A DNA stretch of 64,000 nt from Trebonia sp963767685. GTDB taxonomy: Bacteria > Actinomycetota > Actinomycetes > Streptosporangiales > Streptosporangiaceae. Below, one piece after another: positions 33,226-46,091 of the stretch. The translations under genes and the position numbers were made by a program. The stretch spans positions 124,001 through 188,000 of the forward strand of contig CAVYEZ010000005.1 of the NCBI GenBank assembly GCA_963767685.1, in the 5' to 3' direction. Numbering within the stretch: position 1 is the first letter of the stretch; the number at the start of each line of letters is the position of its first letter. The notes below the pieces were generated by a model. That model searched no databases, was not told the origin of the DNA, and saw only the letters and a program-made list of their open reading frames with translations.

Positions 33226-35034
33226 CTAGGCGTCTCGCGGGCGGATCACGCCGGGCGGGGGCGAGTCGGTGTACATCAGGTCCACGAAGGCGGCGCGCTC
33301 CGCCAGGACCTTGCGCTGGTTGACGTAGCCCTTGTCGGTGATCTCGCCGGCGTCCAGGGCCGCCGGGCGGGCCATGACGAGCAGGCGCTCGATCCTGGCC
33401 GCCGAGCCGTGGCTCTCGTTGTGGCTGGCCAGGGCGCCCGCGATCAGCGGCAGCAGGTCCGGGTCGGTGACGATCTCACCGTCGGGCGGCACCGGGTCGC
33501 GGCCGAGGAGCTTGCGGGCCTCGGCCGGGTTCAGCCAGGCGAGCGCCGCGGCGTAGTCGCGGTTCTCGCCGGCGATCACCGCGTCGGACAGGGCGGGCAC
33601 GGAGGACAGCAGCGCGGTCCGGACCGCGCCGACCCGGACGAACGTGCCCGTGCTCAGCTTGAAGTCCTCCGCGATGCGACCGCGGAACACCAGGCCGGCG
33701 TCCGGGTCGCCGGGAACCGCGAACCCGACGGCGTCGCCCGTCCGGTAGAAGCCGTCGGCGTCGAACGCTTCCGCGGTCAGGTCCGGGCGGGCGAAGTAGC
33801 CGGGCGTGACGTTCGGGCCCTGGACGCGGATCTCGTAGGCGTCCTCTACGGGAACCAGCTTGACCAGCGCGCCCGGCAGCGGCGCGCCGATGCTCCGGGA
33901 GTCGCTGAACGGGAAGTTCGCGCTGGTCACGGCGGGGGCGGTCTCCGTAGCGCCCCACGAGCCGGTGACCGGGATGTCCCGGCCGGGCGCGTGCCGCGCG
34001 GCCAGGGCCTCCAGCCGCGAGCGGAGCGCCGCGGGCAGCGCGGCCGCTGCGTTGAACAGCAGCCGGAGCCGGGAGAAGAAGCGGGCGGCGAACTCCGCGT
34101 CCCCCTCGAGCGCGGGGACCAGCTGGGCATACCCGGCGGGGACGTTGAAGTAAATGGTCGGCGGCACCTCGGCGAGGTTCGCGACCGTCCGGGGGAACAG
34201 GCCGGGCGCCGGGCGCCCGCCGTCTACGTAGATCGTGCCGCCGTTGACGAGCATCATGTTCACGTTGTGGTTGCCGCCGAACGTGTGCGACCACGGCAGC
34301 CAGTCCACGATCACCGGGCGCTCCCCGGCGAGGAACGGCCACGCCTGGCGGATCATCCGCTGGTTCGCCGACAGCATCCGGTGCGTGTTCAGAACGCCCT
34401 TAGGGGTGCCGGTGGAGCCGGAGGTGAACAGGACCTTCGCGATCACGTCGGGCGCGAGCGTCGCGAACGCGCCCGACACGGCCGGGCCGGCCGTGGTTGC
34501 CCGCAGGTCGCCGAGGGTTTCCGCACCCGGCCGGGAGCCGTTCCCGACGATCGCGGTAACGCCGCCGAGCGCGTCGAGCGCCGGGCCGAACGCGGCGGCG
34601 TCATCGGCGTACGCCGCGCCAGGCGCGATCAGGTCGGCGATTTTCCTGATCCTGGCGTGATCCCCCGACTGGAGCGAGTACGCCACGCTCACCGGCGCGA
34701 CGGGCACGCCGGCGGTCAGCGCCCCCAGCGTCATCAGCAGGTGGTTCACCCCGTTGCCGGACAAGATCAGCAGCGGCCGCGCCGGGCCAAGGCCGCGCTC
34801 GATCAGCCCCTGGCCGATGGCGTCCGCCGCCGCTACCGCCGCGCCGTAGCCGACGCTCCGCCAGCGGCCGTCCGCGGCGCGCTCGGCGATCAGCGGGTAG
34901 TCCGGGTCCGCCTCCGCCCAGGCGCGGACGTCGTGCAGCACGGTCGCCGGGTAGTCGCCGAGCTCGTCCGCCGAGTGCAGCAGCAAGGCCCCGTCGCCAG
35001 CCTGCTCGGCGATGATCCGGACCTTCGCGAACAT
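33226..35034 (-). CDS. feruloyl-CoA synthase-like acyl-CoA ligase
   Basis: 602 residues. AMP-binding signature KVLFTSGSTGTPKGVLNTHR, then WLPWSHTFGGNHNVNMMLV and PPTIYFNVPAGYAQLVP, features specific to feruloyl-CoA synthetases, and GSWGATETAP. It lacks the usual terminal lysine motif of many ligases but ends like the family (EITDKGYVNQRKVLAERAA). Would activate ferulate or a related aryl-propenoate with CoA. No enoyl-CoA hydratase/aldolase (ech) is adjacent, so the substrate is inferred. Confidence 0.85.
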   Translation of the reverse strand: MFAKVRIIAEQAGDGALLLHSADELGDYPATVLHDVRAWAEADPDYPLIAERAADGRWRSVGYGAAVAAADAIGQGLIERGLGPARPLLILSGNGVNHLLMTLGALTAGVPVAPVSVAYSLQSGDHARIRKIADLIAPGAAYADDAAAFGPALDALGGVTAIVGNGSRPGAETLGDLRATTAGPAVSGAFATLAPDVIAKVLFTSGSTGTPKGVLNTHRMLSANQRMIRQAWPFLAGERPVIVDWLPWSHTFGGNHNVNMMLVNGGTIYVDGGRPAPGLFPRTVANLAEVPPTIYFNVPAGYAQLVPALEGDAEFAARFFSRLRLLFNAAAALPAALRSRLEALAARHAPGRDIPVTGSWGATETAPAVTSANFPFSDSRSIGAPLPGALVKLVPVEDAYEIRVQGPNVTPGYFARPDLTAEAFDADGFYRTGDAVGFAVPGDPDAGLVFRGRIAEDFKLSTGTFVRVGAVRTALLSSVPALSDAVIAGENRDYAAALAWLNPAEARKLLGRDPVPPDGEIVTDPDLLPLIAGALASHNESHGSAARIERLLVMARPAALDAGEITDKGYVNQRKVLAERAAFVDLMYTDSPPPGVIRPRDA

Positions 35035-35188
35035 GCGCGCCTCCGCCGGGACATTCCACTAGAACGTGCATTGCTGACAGTCATTTGTAGCATTTGTGTG
35101 ACGGGCGCCACAAGCCGTTGCCGGAATACCGTTACCCTCCGGGTGTTTTTACCTGTTTGCCCCCCTATCACCGCTGGAGTCGTCACCC

Positions 35189-36529
35189 ATGTGCGCAGCC
35201 TGCGGCGTGCCGACCCACGTCGCCGTCCTCGACCCGGCGGGGTCACCGGGAGCGGGGCGGCCGGCTAAGTTCGCGGCGCTGCGCAACCCCGAGTGCCGGC
35301 GCTACCTCGGCGGTGCCGCCCTCGCGATGATGGCAGACAACATTGAGCACGTCATCACCTACTGGGTCATCTGGCAGCGGTTCCACTCCCCCGCGCTCAC
35401 CGGCTTTGAGGTCATCAGCCACTGGCTGCCGTTCCTGCTGCTGTCCCCGTACTTCGGCGCCCTCGCCGACCGTTTCGACTGCCGCAAGCTCATCCAGGGA
35501 TCGCAGGCGCTGTTCATGGCGGTCTCCCTCGCCTGGGGCATCCTCTTCGCGACCGGCACCCTCACCGTCTGGGACGCCTGCGTCCTGCTCATCCTGCACG
35601 GCATCGCCGGCGCCCTGTGGGCGCCGCCCGAGCAGCTCCTCCTGGAGGACTTCGTCGGCCCGGCCGACCTGCCGAGCGCCATCCGGCTCAACTCGACGGC
35701 CCGCTCGCTCGGCATCCTCTGCGGCCCCGTCGTCGGCTCCGCGCTTCTCCTCGGCCTCGGCCCCGTACACGGCATCTGGGTCAACATCGCCTTCTACCTG
35801 CCGCTCACCATCCTGATGGCGCGCACCAGGTTCACCGGCCACAACCGGGCCGGAGTCGTCGCCCGCGAGCGGGTCAGCGTCCTCACCGCTATCCGGGTCT
35901 TCCGAGACGTCTCCAGGGACCGCGTGCTCGCCGCCATGATCGTCCTCGCCGGGCTCGGCTCCTTCTTCGTCGGCTCCGCCATGCAGACCGCCATGCCCTC
36001 CATCGCCAGCAGCATCACGGGCATCTCAAGCGGCACCGCGTACGGCGCCCTGCTCTTCGCCAACGGCCTGGGCGGCGTCCTCGGGGGCCTCCTGCTCGAG
36101 GGAACCGGCTGGATCAAGCTGACCGTCCGCGCCGCCCTCTGGTCCACCCTCATCTACGGCGCCTCTACCGTATTCTTCGCCGCCAGCCACGACTACCTCA
36201 TCGCCGCGCCCCTGCTCGTCGTCGGCGGCGTCGCCAACCTCGCCGCCCTGTCCATTACCCAGACGGTGGTGCAGCTCCGCGCCCCAAGTGACAAGAAGGG
36301 CCAGGTCATCGGCGTTTACGGAGTCGGCGCCAACGGCATGCGCATCGGCAGCGGCATCACGGTCGGCTTCCTCGGCGCCGCCCTCGGCCTCCGCCCGGCC
36401 CTCGGCTGGTCGTCCGCGGCCCTCTGCGTCTGCGTCGCCGCCCTCGCGGCCTACCTGGCCATCGCCGCCCGGCGCGCCCCCGTCGCCGGCACATTGCCCG
36501 TCCCGGGCGCCGGGGGCCGCGCGGGCTAA
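35189..36529 (+). CDS. MFS transporter
   Basis: 446 residues, about 12 transmembrane segments. The loop 2-3 motif GALADRFDCRKLI is the MFS signature, and the overall pattern is of the enterobactin-exporter (MFS_3) type. The first 45 residues are Pro/Cys-rich and soluble. It may export a small molecule. Divergent from the acyl-CoA ligase gene by about 150 bp. Confidence 0.88.
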   Translation: MCAACGVPTHVAVLDPAGSPGAGRPAKFAALRNPECRRYLGGAALAMMADNIEHVITYWVIWQRFHSPALTGFEVISHWLPFLLLSPYFGALADRFDCRKLIQGSQALFMAVSLAWGILFATGTLTVWDACVLLILHGIAGALWAPPEQLLLEDFVGPADLPSAIRLNSTARSLGILCGPVVGSALLLGLGPVHGIWVNIAFYLPLTILMARTRFTGHNRAGVVARERVSVLTAIRVFRDVSRDRVLAAMIVLAGLGSFFVGSAMQTAMPSIASSITGISSGTAYGALLFANGLGGVLGGLLLEGTGWIKLTVRAALWSTLIYGASTVFFAASHDYLIAAPLLVVGGVANLAALSITQTVVQLRAPSDKKGQVIGVYGVGANGMRIGSGITVGFLGAALGLRPALGWSSAALCVCVAALAAYLAIAARRAPVAGTLPVPGAGGRAG

Positions 36530-36573
36530 GATCCGCCGCTCACGACCGGGGGCGGTGCGGGCCGCCGGGCCGC

Positions 36574-38004
36574 CTACTGGCCCAGGAGCCAGCGGCCCGG
36601 CGCGATGAGGTCGCCGGCCTCGGCAGGCCCCCAGGACCCGGGCGCGTACGGGCGGACCTGCGGCGGGTGCGACAGCAGCGGCTCGGCGACGTCCCAGACC
36701 GCGGCGAGGCCGTCGGGGCGCGTGAACAGCGAGCGGTCGCCGAGGAGCACGTCGTGGATCAGCCGGACGTACGGCGGCAGCGGGTCAGCGTCGGGCAGGC
36801 TGGCGAGCGGGATGTCCGCGTGGGCCACGTCGAGGTTGAGTGCCGGGCCCGGCTTCTTGGCCACCAGGGAAAGGTCGATCGCGCCGTCGCCCGCGAGGGA
36901 GAAGCAGAGCACGTTGGCGTCGCGCGGCAACTGGCCGGCGAGCGGCCCGGGCGGGTCGCGCAGAATCAGGCTGACCCGCTGCGCGGATACGGCCAGTCGC
37001 TTGCCGGTGCGCAGGTAGAAGGGCACGCCGCGCCAGCGGTCGGTGTCGACCCACAGCCGGGCGGCGACGAACGTGTCCCTGGTTGAGTTCGGGTCGATCC
37101 CGGGGATCTTCCGGTACCCGTCGAACTGGCCGAGCACGACCTCGGCGGGGTCCAGCGGACGGAAGGAGCCGATGACTCCCTCCCTGGCGGCCTGCAGGTC
37201 CAGCGCGCCAAGGGTGGCCGGCGGCTCCATCGCGACCTCGGCGGCCACCTGGAAGAGGTGGGTCACCAGCATGTCGAGCACCGCGCCGGTGGCGTCGTAG
37301 AACTTCGCCCGGTTGGCGACGTCGAGCGTCTCCGGCACGTCGATCTGCACCGACTCGACGTGCTCGCGGTCCCAGGACGACGCGAACGTCCCGTTAGCGA
37401 ACCGCAGCAGGTGCAGGTCCTGCGTGGCCTCCTTGCCGAGGAAGTGGTCGATCCGGTAGACCTGCTGCTCATCGAGGACCGAGTGGACGACCTTGTCGAG
37501 CTTGCGGAAGTCCTCGCGCGAGGTCCCGAACGGCTTCTCGTAAACCACGCGGGCGTTCTTGGCGAGCCCGTGCTTGCCTAGTGCCCTGGTCAGCTCGGCG
37601 AAGGCAACGGGCGGAACGGCCAGGTAGTGGACGAGCTGCGGGTCACCGCCCAGCCGCTTCCTGGCCTCGCCGATCCCGTCAAGGAGGCTTCCCGGGCTTT
37701 CGGTGCTGAAGCCGCCGCCCGCGAAGAACACCCGCTGCGCGAAGGCGTCCCACTCCGCCTGGTCCGGCTCGGTGCCGGCATTGGTGATCGCCTCGCGGAC
37801 ACGGGCACGGAAGTCCTCGTGGGCCACGTCACCACGGCCGTTCCCCACCAGCAGCCACTGCGGCGGCAGCAGCCTCTCGGTCGCCAGCCGGTAAAACGCC
37901 GGAAGGACCATCCGGCAGGCCAGGTCCCCGGTCGCCCCGAAAAGGACGAATACCGTGGGATCCGGATCGCCGCCGCCGTTGTCATGCTGCGTCGCAGTCG
38001 CCAT
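36574..38004 (-). CDS. zwf: glucose-6-phosphate 1-dehydrogenase
   Basis: 476 residues. Coenzyme motif FGATGDLACRMVLPA near the start (GATGDLA), EKPFGTS and the active-site RIDHFLGKEATQDLHLLRFAN are unmistakable. It catalyses the first step of the oxidative pentose phosphate pathway. The ATG at 38004 is chosen because upstream in-frame sequence is unrelated and AGGAG lies about 12 nt before it. Not in a zwf-opcA-pgl cluster, so probably a second copy. Confidence 0.95.
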   Translation of the reverse strand: MATATQHDNGGGDPDPTVFVLFGATGDLACRMVLPAFYRLATERLLPPQWLLVGNGRGDVAHEDFRARVREAITNAGTEPDQAEWDAFAQRVFFAGGGFSTESPGSLLDGIGEARKRLGGDPQLVHYLAVPPVAFAELTRALGKHGLAKNARVVYEKPFGTSREDFRKLDKVVHSVLDEQQVYRIDHFLGKEATQDLHLLRFANGTFASSWDREHVESVQIDVPETLDVANRAKFYDATGAVLDMLVTHLFQVAAEVAMEPPATLGALDLQAAREGVIGSFRPLDPAEVVLGQFDGYRKIPGIDPNSTRDTFVAARLWVDTDRWRGVPFYLRTGKRLAVSAQRVSLILRDPPGPLAGQLPRDANVLCFSLAGDGAIDLSLVAKKPGPALNLDVAHADIPLASLPDADPLPPYVRLIHDVLLGDRSLFTRPDGLAAVWDVAEPLLSHPPQVRPYAPGSWGPAEAGDLIAPGRWLLGQ

Positions 38005-38107
38005 GCAGCAAACGCTACTCCTGGCAACCGCCAAGCCCCGCAGCGGACATGGCAGGGCTTCCGCGGAATGGATTGCCTTCCGTGAGGAAATATTAACGGA
38101 ACGTGAG

Positions 38108-39529
38108 ATGCCGACCAGGAAGCGGAGCCTGATGAAGGAGACTAGACCGCCAGGACCTGAACCTCCCCCGCTGACCGCCGCGGCCCGAGACCTGCCCGCG
38201 ACCAGCGACGAGCGCCGCGCGGCGGGGAAGGCCGCCAGGAAGCGGGCCCGCCGGGGCGGGCTCGCCCACTGGGCAGAGAAGGACCGCGGCCACGACGCGC
38301 TGCAGACGATCCTGGCGCAGAACGAGACCAGGGTTCCCGACCTCGTCCCCATCCGCCACCACCGGATGGCCGTCTCGCCGTGGAACTACTACCGGGGCGC
38401 GGCCGCGGTCATGGCCGCCGACCTGGCCTCCGAGCCGGACAGCGGGCTCACCGTCCAGCTCGGCGGCGACGCGCACGTGCTGAACTTCGGACTGTGGGCA
38501 ACACCAGAACGGAACCTCGCCTTCGACCTGCGCGACTTCGACGAGACCCACCCCGGTCCCTTCGAGTGGGACGTCAAGCGCTTCGCGGCGAGCCTCGTGG
38601 TGGCGGCACGGCAGAACGGCGTCGGGCAGGCGGCCGCCGACGCCGCGGTCACCGCGGGCGTGGACGCCTACCGGCGGCGGATGCGGCATTACCGCGCCGT
38701 GCCCGAGCTCGACATCTGGTACGACGCCACCCGGGTCGACAACCTGATCAACTACTTCGAGCCCGCCGACCGCGACCAGGTGTCCGTGTACATCGAGCGC
38801 AAGCGCAAGCGGCGGGACAGCCGCCGGGCGTTCACCAAGCTCACCCGGATGGCCGACGGGCGGCCCCGGATCACGGAAAGCCCGCCGCTCAGGGTGGCGA
38901 TCAGCGAGGACGAGCAGGCCGAGATCGCCGGAGAGCTGCTCGCCGGGTACCGGCAGACCCTCCAGGACGACCGGCGGACCCTGTTCGACCGCTTCACCCT
39001 CACCGACGTCGTCCGCCAGGTCGTGGGCGTCGGCAGCGTCGGCATGCGCGTCTACCTCGTGCTCCTCGAGGGCCGCACCGGCGCCGACCCCCTGTTCCTG
39101 CAGATCAAGCAGGCCGGCCGCGCCGTCTACGAGGTGCACACGCGGCCCAGCCAGCACGACGGCCACGGCGCGCGGGTCATCGCGGGCAAGCGGCTGCTGC
39201 AGAGCGCCACCGATATCTTCGTCGGCTGGGGCACGCTGCACGGCGACGACTACTACGTCAGGCAGTTCAGGGACATGAAGATCATCCCGAGCACCGAGCT
39301 GATCGCCCCGCGCCTCGCCGAGTTCGCCACCGCCTGCGGCGGAACCCTCGCCCGGGCCCACGCCCGCACCGGCGACCCGATGGCGATCGACGGCTACATC
39401 GGAAAAGGACCCAGGTTCACCGCGGCGATCAGCGAGTACGCCCGCCGCTACGCCGACCAGAACGAGCGCGACCACGCCCAGCTCGTCCGCGCCATCGCCT
39501 CGGGCAGGGTCGAAAGCCGGCCGGGCTGA
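38108..39529 (+). CDS. DUF2252 family protein
   Basis: 473 residues from ATG 38108 (ATG 38132, with GGAAGCGGAG upstream, is also good). DUF2252 motifs: RHHRMAVSPWNYYRGAAAVM, LGGDAHVLNFGLWATPERNL, DFDETHPGPFEWDVKRFAAS and the ending ARAHARTGDP. The fold resembles aminoglycoside-phosphotransferase/kinase-like proteins, but activity is unknown. Divergent from zwf. Confidence 0.9.
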   Translation: MPTRKRSLMKETRPPGPEPPPLTAAARDLPATSDERRAAGKAARKRARRGGLAHWAEKDRGHDALQTILAQNETRVPDLVPIRHHRMAVSPWNYYRGAAAVMAADLASEPDSGLTVQLGGDAHVLNFGLWATPERNLAFDLRDFDETHPGPFEWDVKRFAASLVVAARQNGVGQAAADAAVTAGVDAYRRRMRHYRAVPELDIWYDATRVDNLINYFEPADRDQVSVYIERKRKRRDSRRAFTKLTRMADGRPRITESPPLRVAISEDEQAEIAGELLAGYRQTLQDDRRTLFDRFTLTDVVRQVVGVGSVGMRVYLVLLEGRTGADPLFLQIKQAGRAVYEVHTRPSQHDGHGARVIAGKRLLQSATDIFVGWGTLHGDDYYVRQFRDMKIIPSTELIAPRLAEFATACGGTLARAHARTGDPMAIDGYIGKGPRFTAAISEYARRYADQNERDHAQLVRAIASGRVESRPG

Positions 39530-39974
39530 CCCAGCCCGCGACGCGCTGCTGGCCACGGCGCCGCCCTCGGCGCCGGCTGGGGCAGGCGGGGCCCGGGTTT
39601 CGCGGCTGTTTCACTTGCCGCTGCGATGGTGCCTTCCGGCTTATGCAAGACGATGGCTGGCAGCGCCTCGTCTTCCCCGGCGACGGGGAGATGGCGCGGC
39701 GGATGCGCGACTACCCGTGGGGCCGGTCTCCCCTCTCCCGGCCCGGCACCCGCCTGGCCAGTCGCCGAGGTGCTGCGCAGCGGGCAGCCGGCCGCGCTGG
39801 CCAACCCGGCGGACCGCTTCGGGCCGCTCCCGTCCGGGTGGACGCGGTCACCACCGTCGCCTCCGACGCGGCGGAAGGAAGTCACGGTAAGTAACGAACG
39901 CCACGCTGCGCTCACTTGTCACTAATTGTAGTTGAATAGAGACTGATAGTTACTCTGCGTGCCAGACTTGTGCC
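39530..39974. other. intergenic stretch with a gene remnant
   Basis: 445 bases after the DUF2252 gene. It contains the PAS/GAF-type fragment listed separately (39643-39890) and a more A/T-rich end (39915-39960) that is probably the promoter of the next gene. Nothing else recognised. Confidence 0.5.
39643..39890 (+). pseudogene. remnant of a PAS/GAF sensor or PP2C-type protein
   Basis: The frame from ATG 39643 reads GEMARRMRDYPWGRSPLS, the start motif of many actinobacterial PAS-GAF sensor kinases (GEMAARMRxxDWxxTPLG). A second frame then gives WPVAEVLRSGQPAALANPAD, a GAF-like segment. Both are short and out of frame with each other, so this is a decayed fragment rather than a gene. Confidence 0.35.
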
Positions 39975-40419
39975 ATGACTCACCCCCCTGCCCGCCAGAC
40001 CGCCCCCGAGCTGCTGGCCATCCCCATCGTCACCGACAGCGACGTTCTCGACCGCGTCGCCGCCATCGTCACCCCGGCCGCCAGGCGGTACCGGACCCTG
40101 TGGCTGTTCTTCCTCCACCGCGACGGCATCCAGGCCAACCTGGTCGTCCCGGTCGATGACATCCCCGAGCACCCGGAGGCGGGGGTCATCCACAACGTCT
40201 GCTACGTGGCCTCCGAGTCGATCGCACAGGCCCCGAGCCTGCTCAGCGTCGTCATCACGCTGAGCAGGCCCGGCCCGCCGCGACGCACGGAGTCCGACCG
40301 GCGCCTGCTGCGCGCCCTGCAGCACGGGGCCAGCCTGGCACGCGACGCCGGTCCGGATGCTCGTCCTGGCCACCCCCGAGGGTGTCCGTGAACTCGGACC
40401 GGTCAAGCCGCAGCGGTGA
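39975..40419 (+). pseudogene. conserved-looking hypothetical protein; one frameshift
   Basis: The frame from ATG 39975 gives about 125 residues (RRYRTLWLFFLHRDGIQANL, VVPVDDIPEHPEAGVIHNVC) and then loses sense. Skipping one G near 40350 continues as VRMLVLATPEGVRELGPVKP and stops at 40419, giving a product of about 147 residues. No family recognised; compact alpha/beta pattern, no membrane segment. Convergent with the CBS gene. Confidence 0.55.
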
Positions 40420-40430
40420 CGCCGCCCGCG

Positions 40431-40865
40431 TCAGCCTCGTAACGCGCGCCGGGTGATGCGGGCGGCGGCCAGGTCACGGAGGCTGACCACGCCGCGTACC
40501 TCGCGGCCGGCCAGCACCGGGAGGTGGCGGAAGCCGTGCAGCAGCATGAGCTGGAGGGCGTCCTCGACGGTGATGTCCGGGGACGCCTGCTCGGGGTCCT
40601 TGGTCATCCACGCGGATACCGGGGAGTGCGTCAGGTCGTTACCGGACCCGGCGGCGCGGAGCACGTCCCGCTCGGTGAGGATGCCGGCGAGGAAGCCGCT
40701 CTGCATGATGAGCGCCGATCCGACTTTCCGCCGGATCATGGCCGCCGCCGCGTCCGCGACCGAGTCGTCGGGGCTGGTCGTGACCACGCGGGTGGTCATC
40801 ACGTCGCGTACGGTGAGCCCGCGGCCTGGGCGGCTGGGATCGTCAGCCACTTTCGCCGACCTCAT
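40431..40865 (-). CDS. CBS domain protein
   Basis: 144 residues with two CBS motifs: VRDVMTTRVVTTSPDDSVAD...GILTERDVL and SAWMTKDPEQASPDITVEDA...GVVSLRDL. Stand-alone CBS pairs bind adenine nucleotides and often regulate neighbours. The start overlaps the preceding small gene (by 23 nt from ATG 40865, or 8 nt from GTG 40850). Confidence 0.88.
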   Translation of the reverse strand: MRSAKVADDPSRPGRGLTVRDVMTTRVVTTSPDDSVADAAAAMIRRKVGSALIMQSGFLAGILTERDVLRAAGSGNDLTHSPVSAWMTKDPEQASPDITVEDALQLMLLHGFRHLPVLAGREVRGVVSLRDLAAARITRRALRG

Positions 40866-41085
40866 CGAGTTCCGGGTCCGTGTGCGGGGTGGACGGCCCC
40901 GACATTTCCTCGGAAAGCATGCGCCACAGCGACCCGGTCCATGCGGACAGCTGCGGCCACCGCTTCCAGAACAGCTGCAGGGTGGTCTCGTCGAACTCGT
41001 TATGCGCTTGGTCGGGGGAGACCGCGTCGGTGAAGTCCTCGAACTGATGGAGGAGTTCGAGGAAGCTGTCTGCGTTAGCTTCCAT
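40843..41085 (-). CDS. small acidic hypothetical protein
   Basis: 80 residues, Glu/Asp- and Trp-containing helix pattern (FLELLHQFEDFTDAVSPDQA). AAAGG lies 8 nt before the ATG and the gene overlaps the CBS gene, which argues that it is real and co-translated. No family recognised. Its promoter region has AGGGT-CTAT-ACCCT (41159-41172). Confidence 0.6.
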   Translation of the reverse strand: MEANADSFLELLHQFEDFTDAVSPDQAHNEFDETTLQLFWKRWPQLSAWTGSLWRMLSEEMSGPSTPHTDPELDEVGESG

Positions 41086-41158
41086 GTGATGACCTTTGGC
41101 TAGCGACGGACGGCAGGCCGGGGCGGGGTGCCAAAAACGGCTGTTTGCGCCGAGTGCG

Positions 41159-41172
41159 AGGGTCTATACCCT
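41159..41172 (-). promoter_or_regulatory. palindromic -10 region
   Basis: AGGGTCTATACCCT is an inverted repeat (5-bp arms, 4-nt centre) containing TATAGA on the minus strand, upstream of the small acidic protein and CBS genes. It could be a promoter overlapped by an operator. Confidence 0.3.
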
Positions 41173-41274
41173 GAATGACCGCGGCCGAAAAGCGGCGAGC
41201 CAAGCCAGGCGGCGATGGCCCGCTTCCTGCCACTCACTAGGCGTGGCCTGCTCGCCCGGCTCGGCGGCGACGGC

Positions 41275-42073
41275 TCAGCCGAGGAACTCGCGCAGGACCG
41301 GCAGCAGGGCCGCGGGCTGGTGGAGGACGCCGTGGTCCTGGCCGGCGAGCGAAAGGAACCGCCCGTCGGGGACGGCCCGGGCCACCTGCTCGGTGGCCTG
41401 GGCGAGCCAGGGGAAGGTGTTCGACCCGGCGATGGCGAGGACCGGGACGGTCACCTCGGCCAGCCGGCGCGGGCACCGGGGACCCGGTGTCGAAGAGCGC
41501 GTAATCGTAGGGAAGCGAGTGGGCCAGCCCGGTCAGGTATCCCCAGACGTCGCTTTGGCGCATGCCCTCGACCATCTCGGCGGGAAGGCCGACCACCTCG
41601 GTCTGGAAAAGGGCGGTGGCCTCGTCGCGGTCACCCGCCCGGACCAGGGTCACCAGCCGCCCGGCGACGTCTGGGGCCGGGCGGGGCCGCGACCCTTCCG
41701 GGATGAACGGCGTCTCGTAGGCGGCGACCCGCTCCACGGGCAGCCCGCGCCTGGCCGCCTCGAGCGCGAGAACCGCCCCCGAGGAGTGCCCGAACAGGCT
41801 CGCGGACCCGCCGGCGTGGCCGATCACGGCGCGCAGGTCATCCATCTCGCGCTCCACCGAGTAGTCGGCGCTCACGTCGCCGCTGTCGCCGCGGCCGCGC
41901 CGGTCGTAGATGACGGCCCGGTAGTAGGGGGCGAGCACCCCGGCCAGGCCGGTCATGGTGGTCCGGTCGTTGAACGCGCCGCCGATCAGCACGACCGGCC
42001 GGCCCTCCCCCGTCGCTTCGACGGCGATCTGGGTGCCGTCGGCCGAGGAGACCCGCTGAAGTCTCGTCATCAT
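41275..42073 (-). pseudogene. alpha/beta hydrolase; one frameshift
   Basis: Alpha/beta-hydrolase fold: VVLIGGAFNDRTTM, the oxyanion region YDRRGRGDSGD and the nucleophile elbow GHSSGAVLAL. After DYALFDTGSPVPA the frame is lost near 41472; skipping one base gives RLAEVTVPVLAIAGSNTFPW and the catalytic-His segment GQDHGVLHQP, ending at TGA 41275-41277. The restored protein is about 265 residues. ATG 42073 has AAGGAAG upstream. Substrate unknown. Confidence 0.8.
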
Positions 42074-42212
42074 GTCGCTTCCTTCTTCATCACGCGGGCG
42101 GAGCTCGCCTCGCATGGATAAGTCGGAGCCGACGTCGCCTTCTCGACATCGCGGGCGGGGCCGGCCCGGGGCCGCGTACCCGCCTGCCCGTAGCGGCCCG
42201 CGTTCAGGGTCG

Positions 42213-45161
<2,949 letters not shown>

Positions 45162-45394
45162 GTCCCTATTATCCGCCCCGCCCTGACACCGCCGCGAATC
45201 GATTACCTCCTGGTCTGGCCGTGGCAGGGCCGGCCGCGGCCGGGATGGTGCTTCTTGAGGCCCGCGGCCGGAGATGCGTAAGGCGAATTGAGGTACCACC
45301 AGGCGTTCGGCATCAGGCATTTAAGGATTTTTCCTCATGATCAGCCGCGGGTCTTACTGCGAGCCTGGAGGCAGAGCACGCAGGGAGGCAACAG

Positions 45395-45619
45395 ATGAAG
45401 ACGACAGTGCGGCGGGTCGCGGGAAAGCTCGCGGACGCCTTTCGCGAGATGAACGAGGCGCAGCGGCTGACGCTGGTGCTGCGGACCGCGACCGACCGGT
45501 ACATCGAGAACCCCGATGCCGCGCCCGACACCTATGGCGAATTCCTCGTCAGGACGTCCGGAGCGCTGCTCCACGAGCCACCCGCCCGCAAGCGGGCCAG
45601 GAAGGCCCGGCGCGTCTAG
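45395..45619 (+). CDS. small conserved-looking actinobacterial protein
   Basis: 74 residues, strong GGGAGG site before ATG 45395. Basic, helical (LADAFREMNEAQRLTLVLRT, then a KRARKARRV tail). No function recognised. Its stop codon lies exactly where a copper amine oxidase remnant begins, so its last residues may come from a deletion junction. Confidence 0.65.
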   Translation: MKTTVRRVAGKLADAFREMNEAQRLTLVLRTATDRYIENPDAAPDTYGEFLVRTSGALLHEPPARKRARKARRV

Positions 45620-46020
45620 AGCCCGTCGCCTACAAGCTGGTCCCCCAGCACGCGGGCGCGCCGCTGCTCGCCCAGCCGGACGCGGCCATCACGGCGCGGG
45701 CCACGTTCGCGACCAAGCACCTGTGGGTGACCCCGTACCGCGAGGAGGAGCGGCGGGCGGCGGGCGACTTCCCGAACCAGCATCCCGGCGGCGACGGGCT
45801 GCCCAAGTGGACCACGGCGGACCGGCCGGTCGCCGACACCGACATCGTGCTGTGGCACACGATCGGGGTGACCCACTTCTGCCGTCCTGAGGACTTCCCG
45901 GTCATGCCGTGCGAGTACGCGGGGTTCACGCTCAAGCCGTTCGGCTTCTTCGACCGCAATCCCGGCATCGACCTGGCGCCGTCGTCCTCGGCGCACGGTG
46001 ACCACTGTTCCGCGGGGTAA
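45619..46020 (+). pseudogene. 3' fragment of a copper amine oxidase gene
   Basis: 134 codons with clear copper amine oxidase C-terminal sequence: EPVAYKLVPQHAGAPLL, FATKHLWVTPYREEERRAAG, GVTHFCRPEDFPVMPCEYAG and GFFDRNPGIDLAP. The roughly 500 upstream residues, including the topaquinone site, are missing, and the fragment starts abruptly at the stop of the preceding small gene. This is a deletion remnant. The THFxRxED block has Cys where Pro is usual. Confidence 0.8.
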
Positions 46021-46091
46021 CGGGGTTGCGGGTAACGGGAACGGCCGGGCTCCCGGACTGAGCGTCGTCAGGTACTACGAGAGGTAGTACC

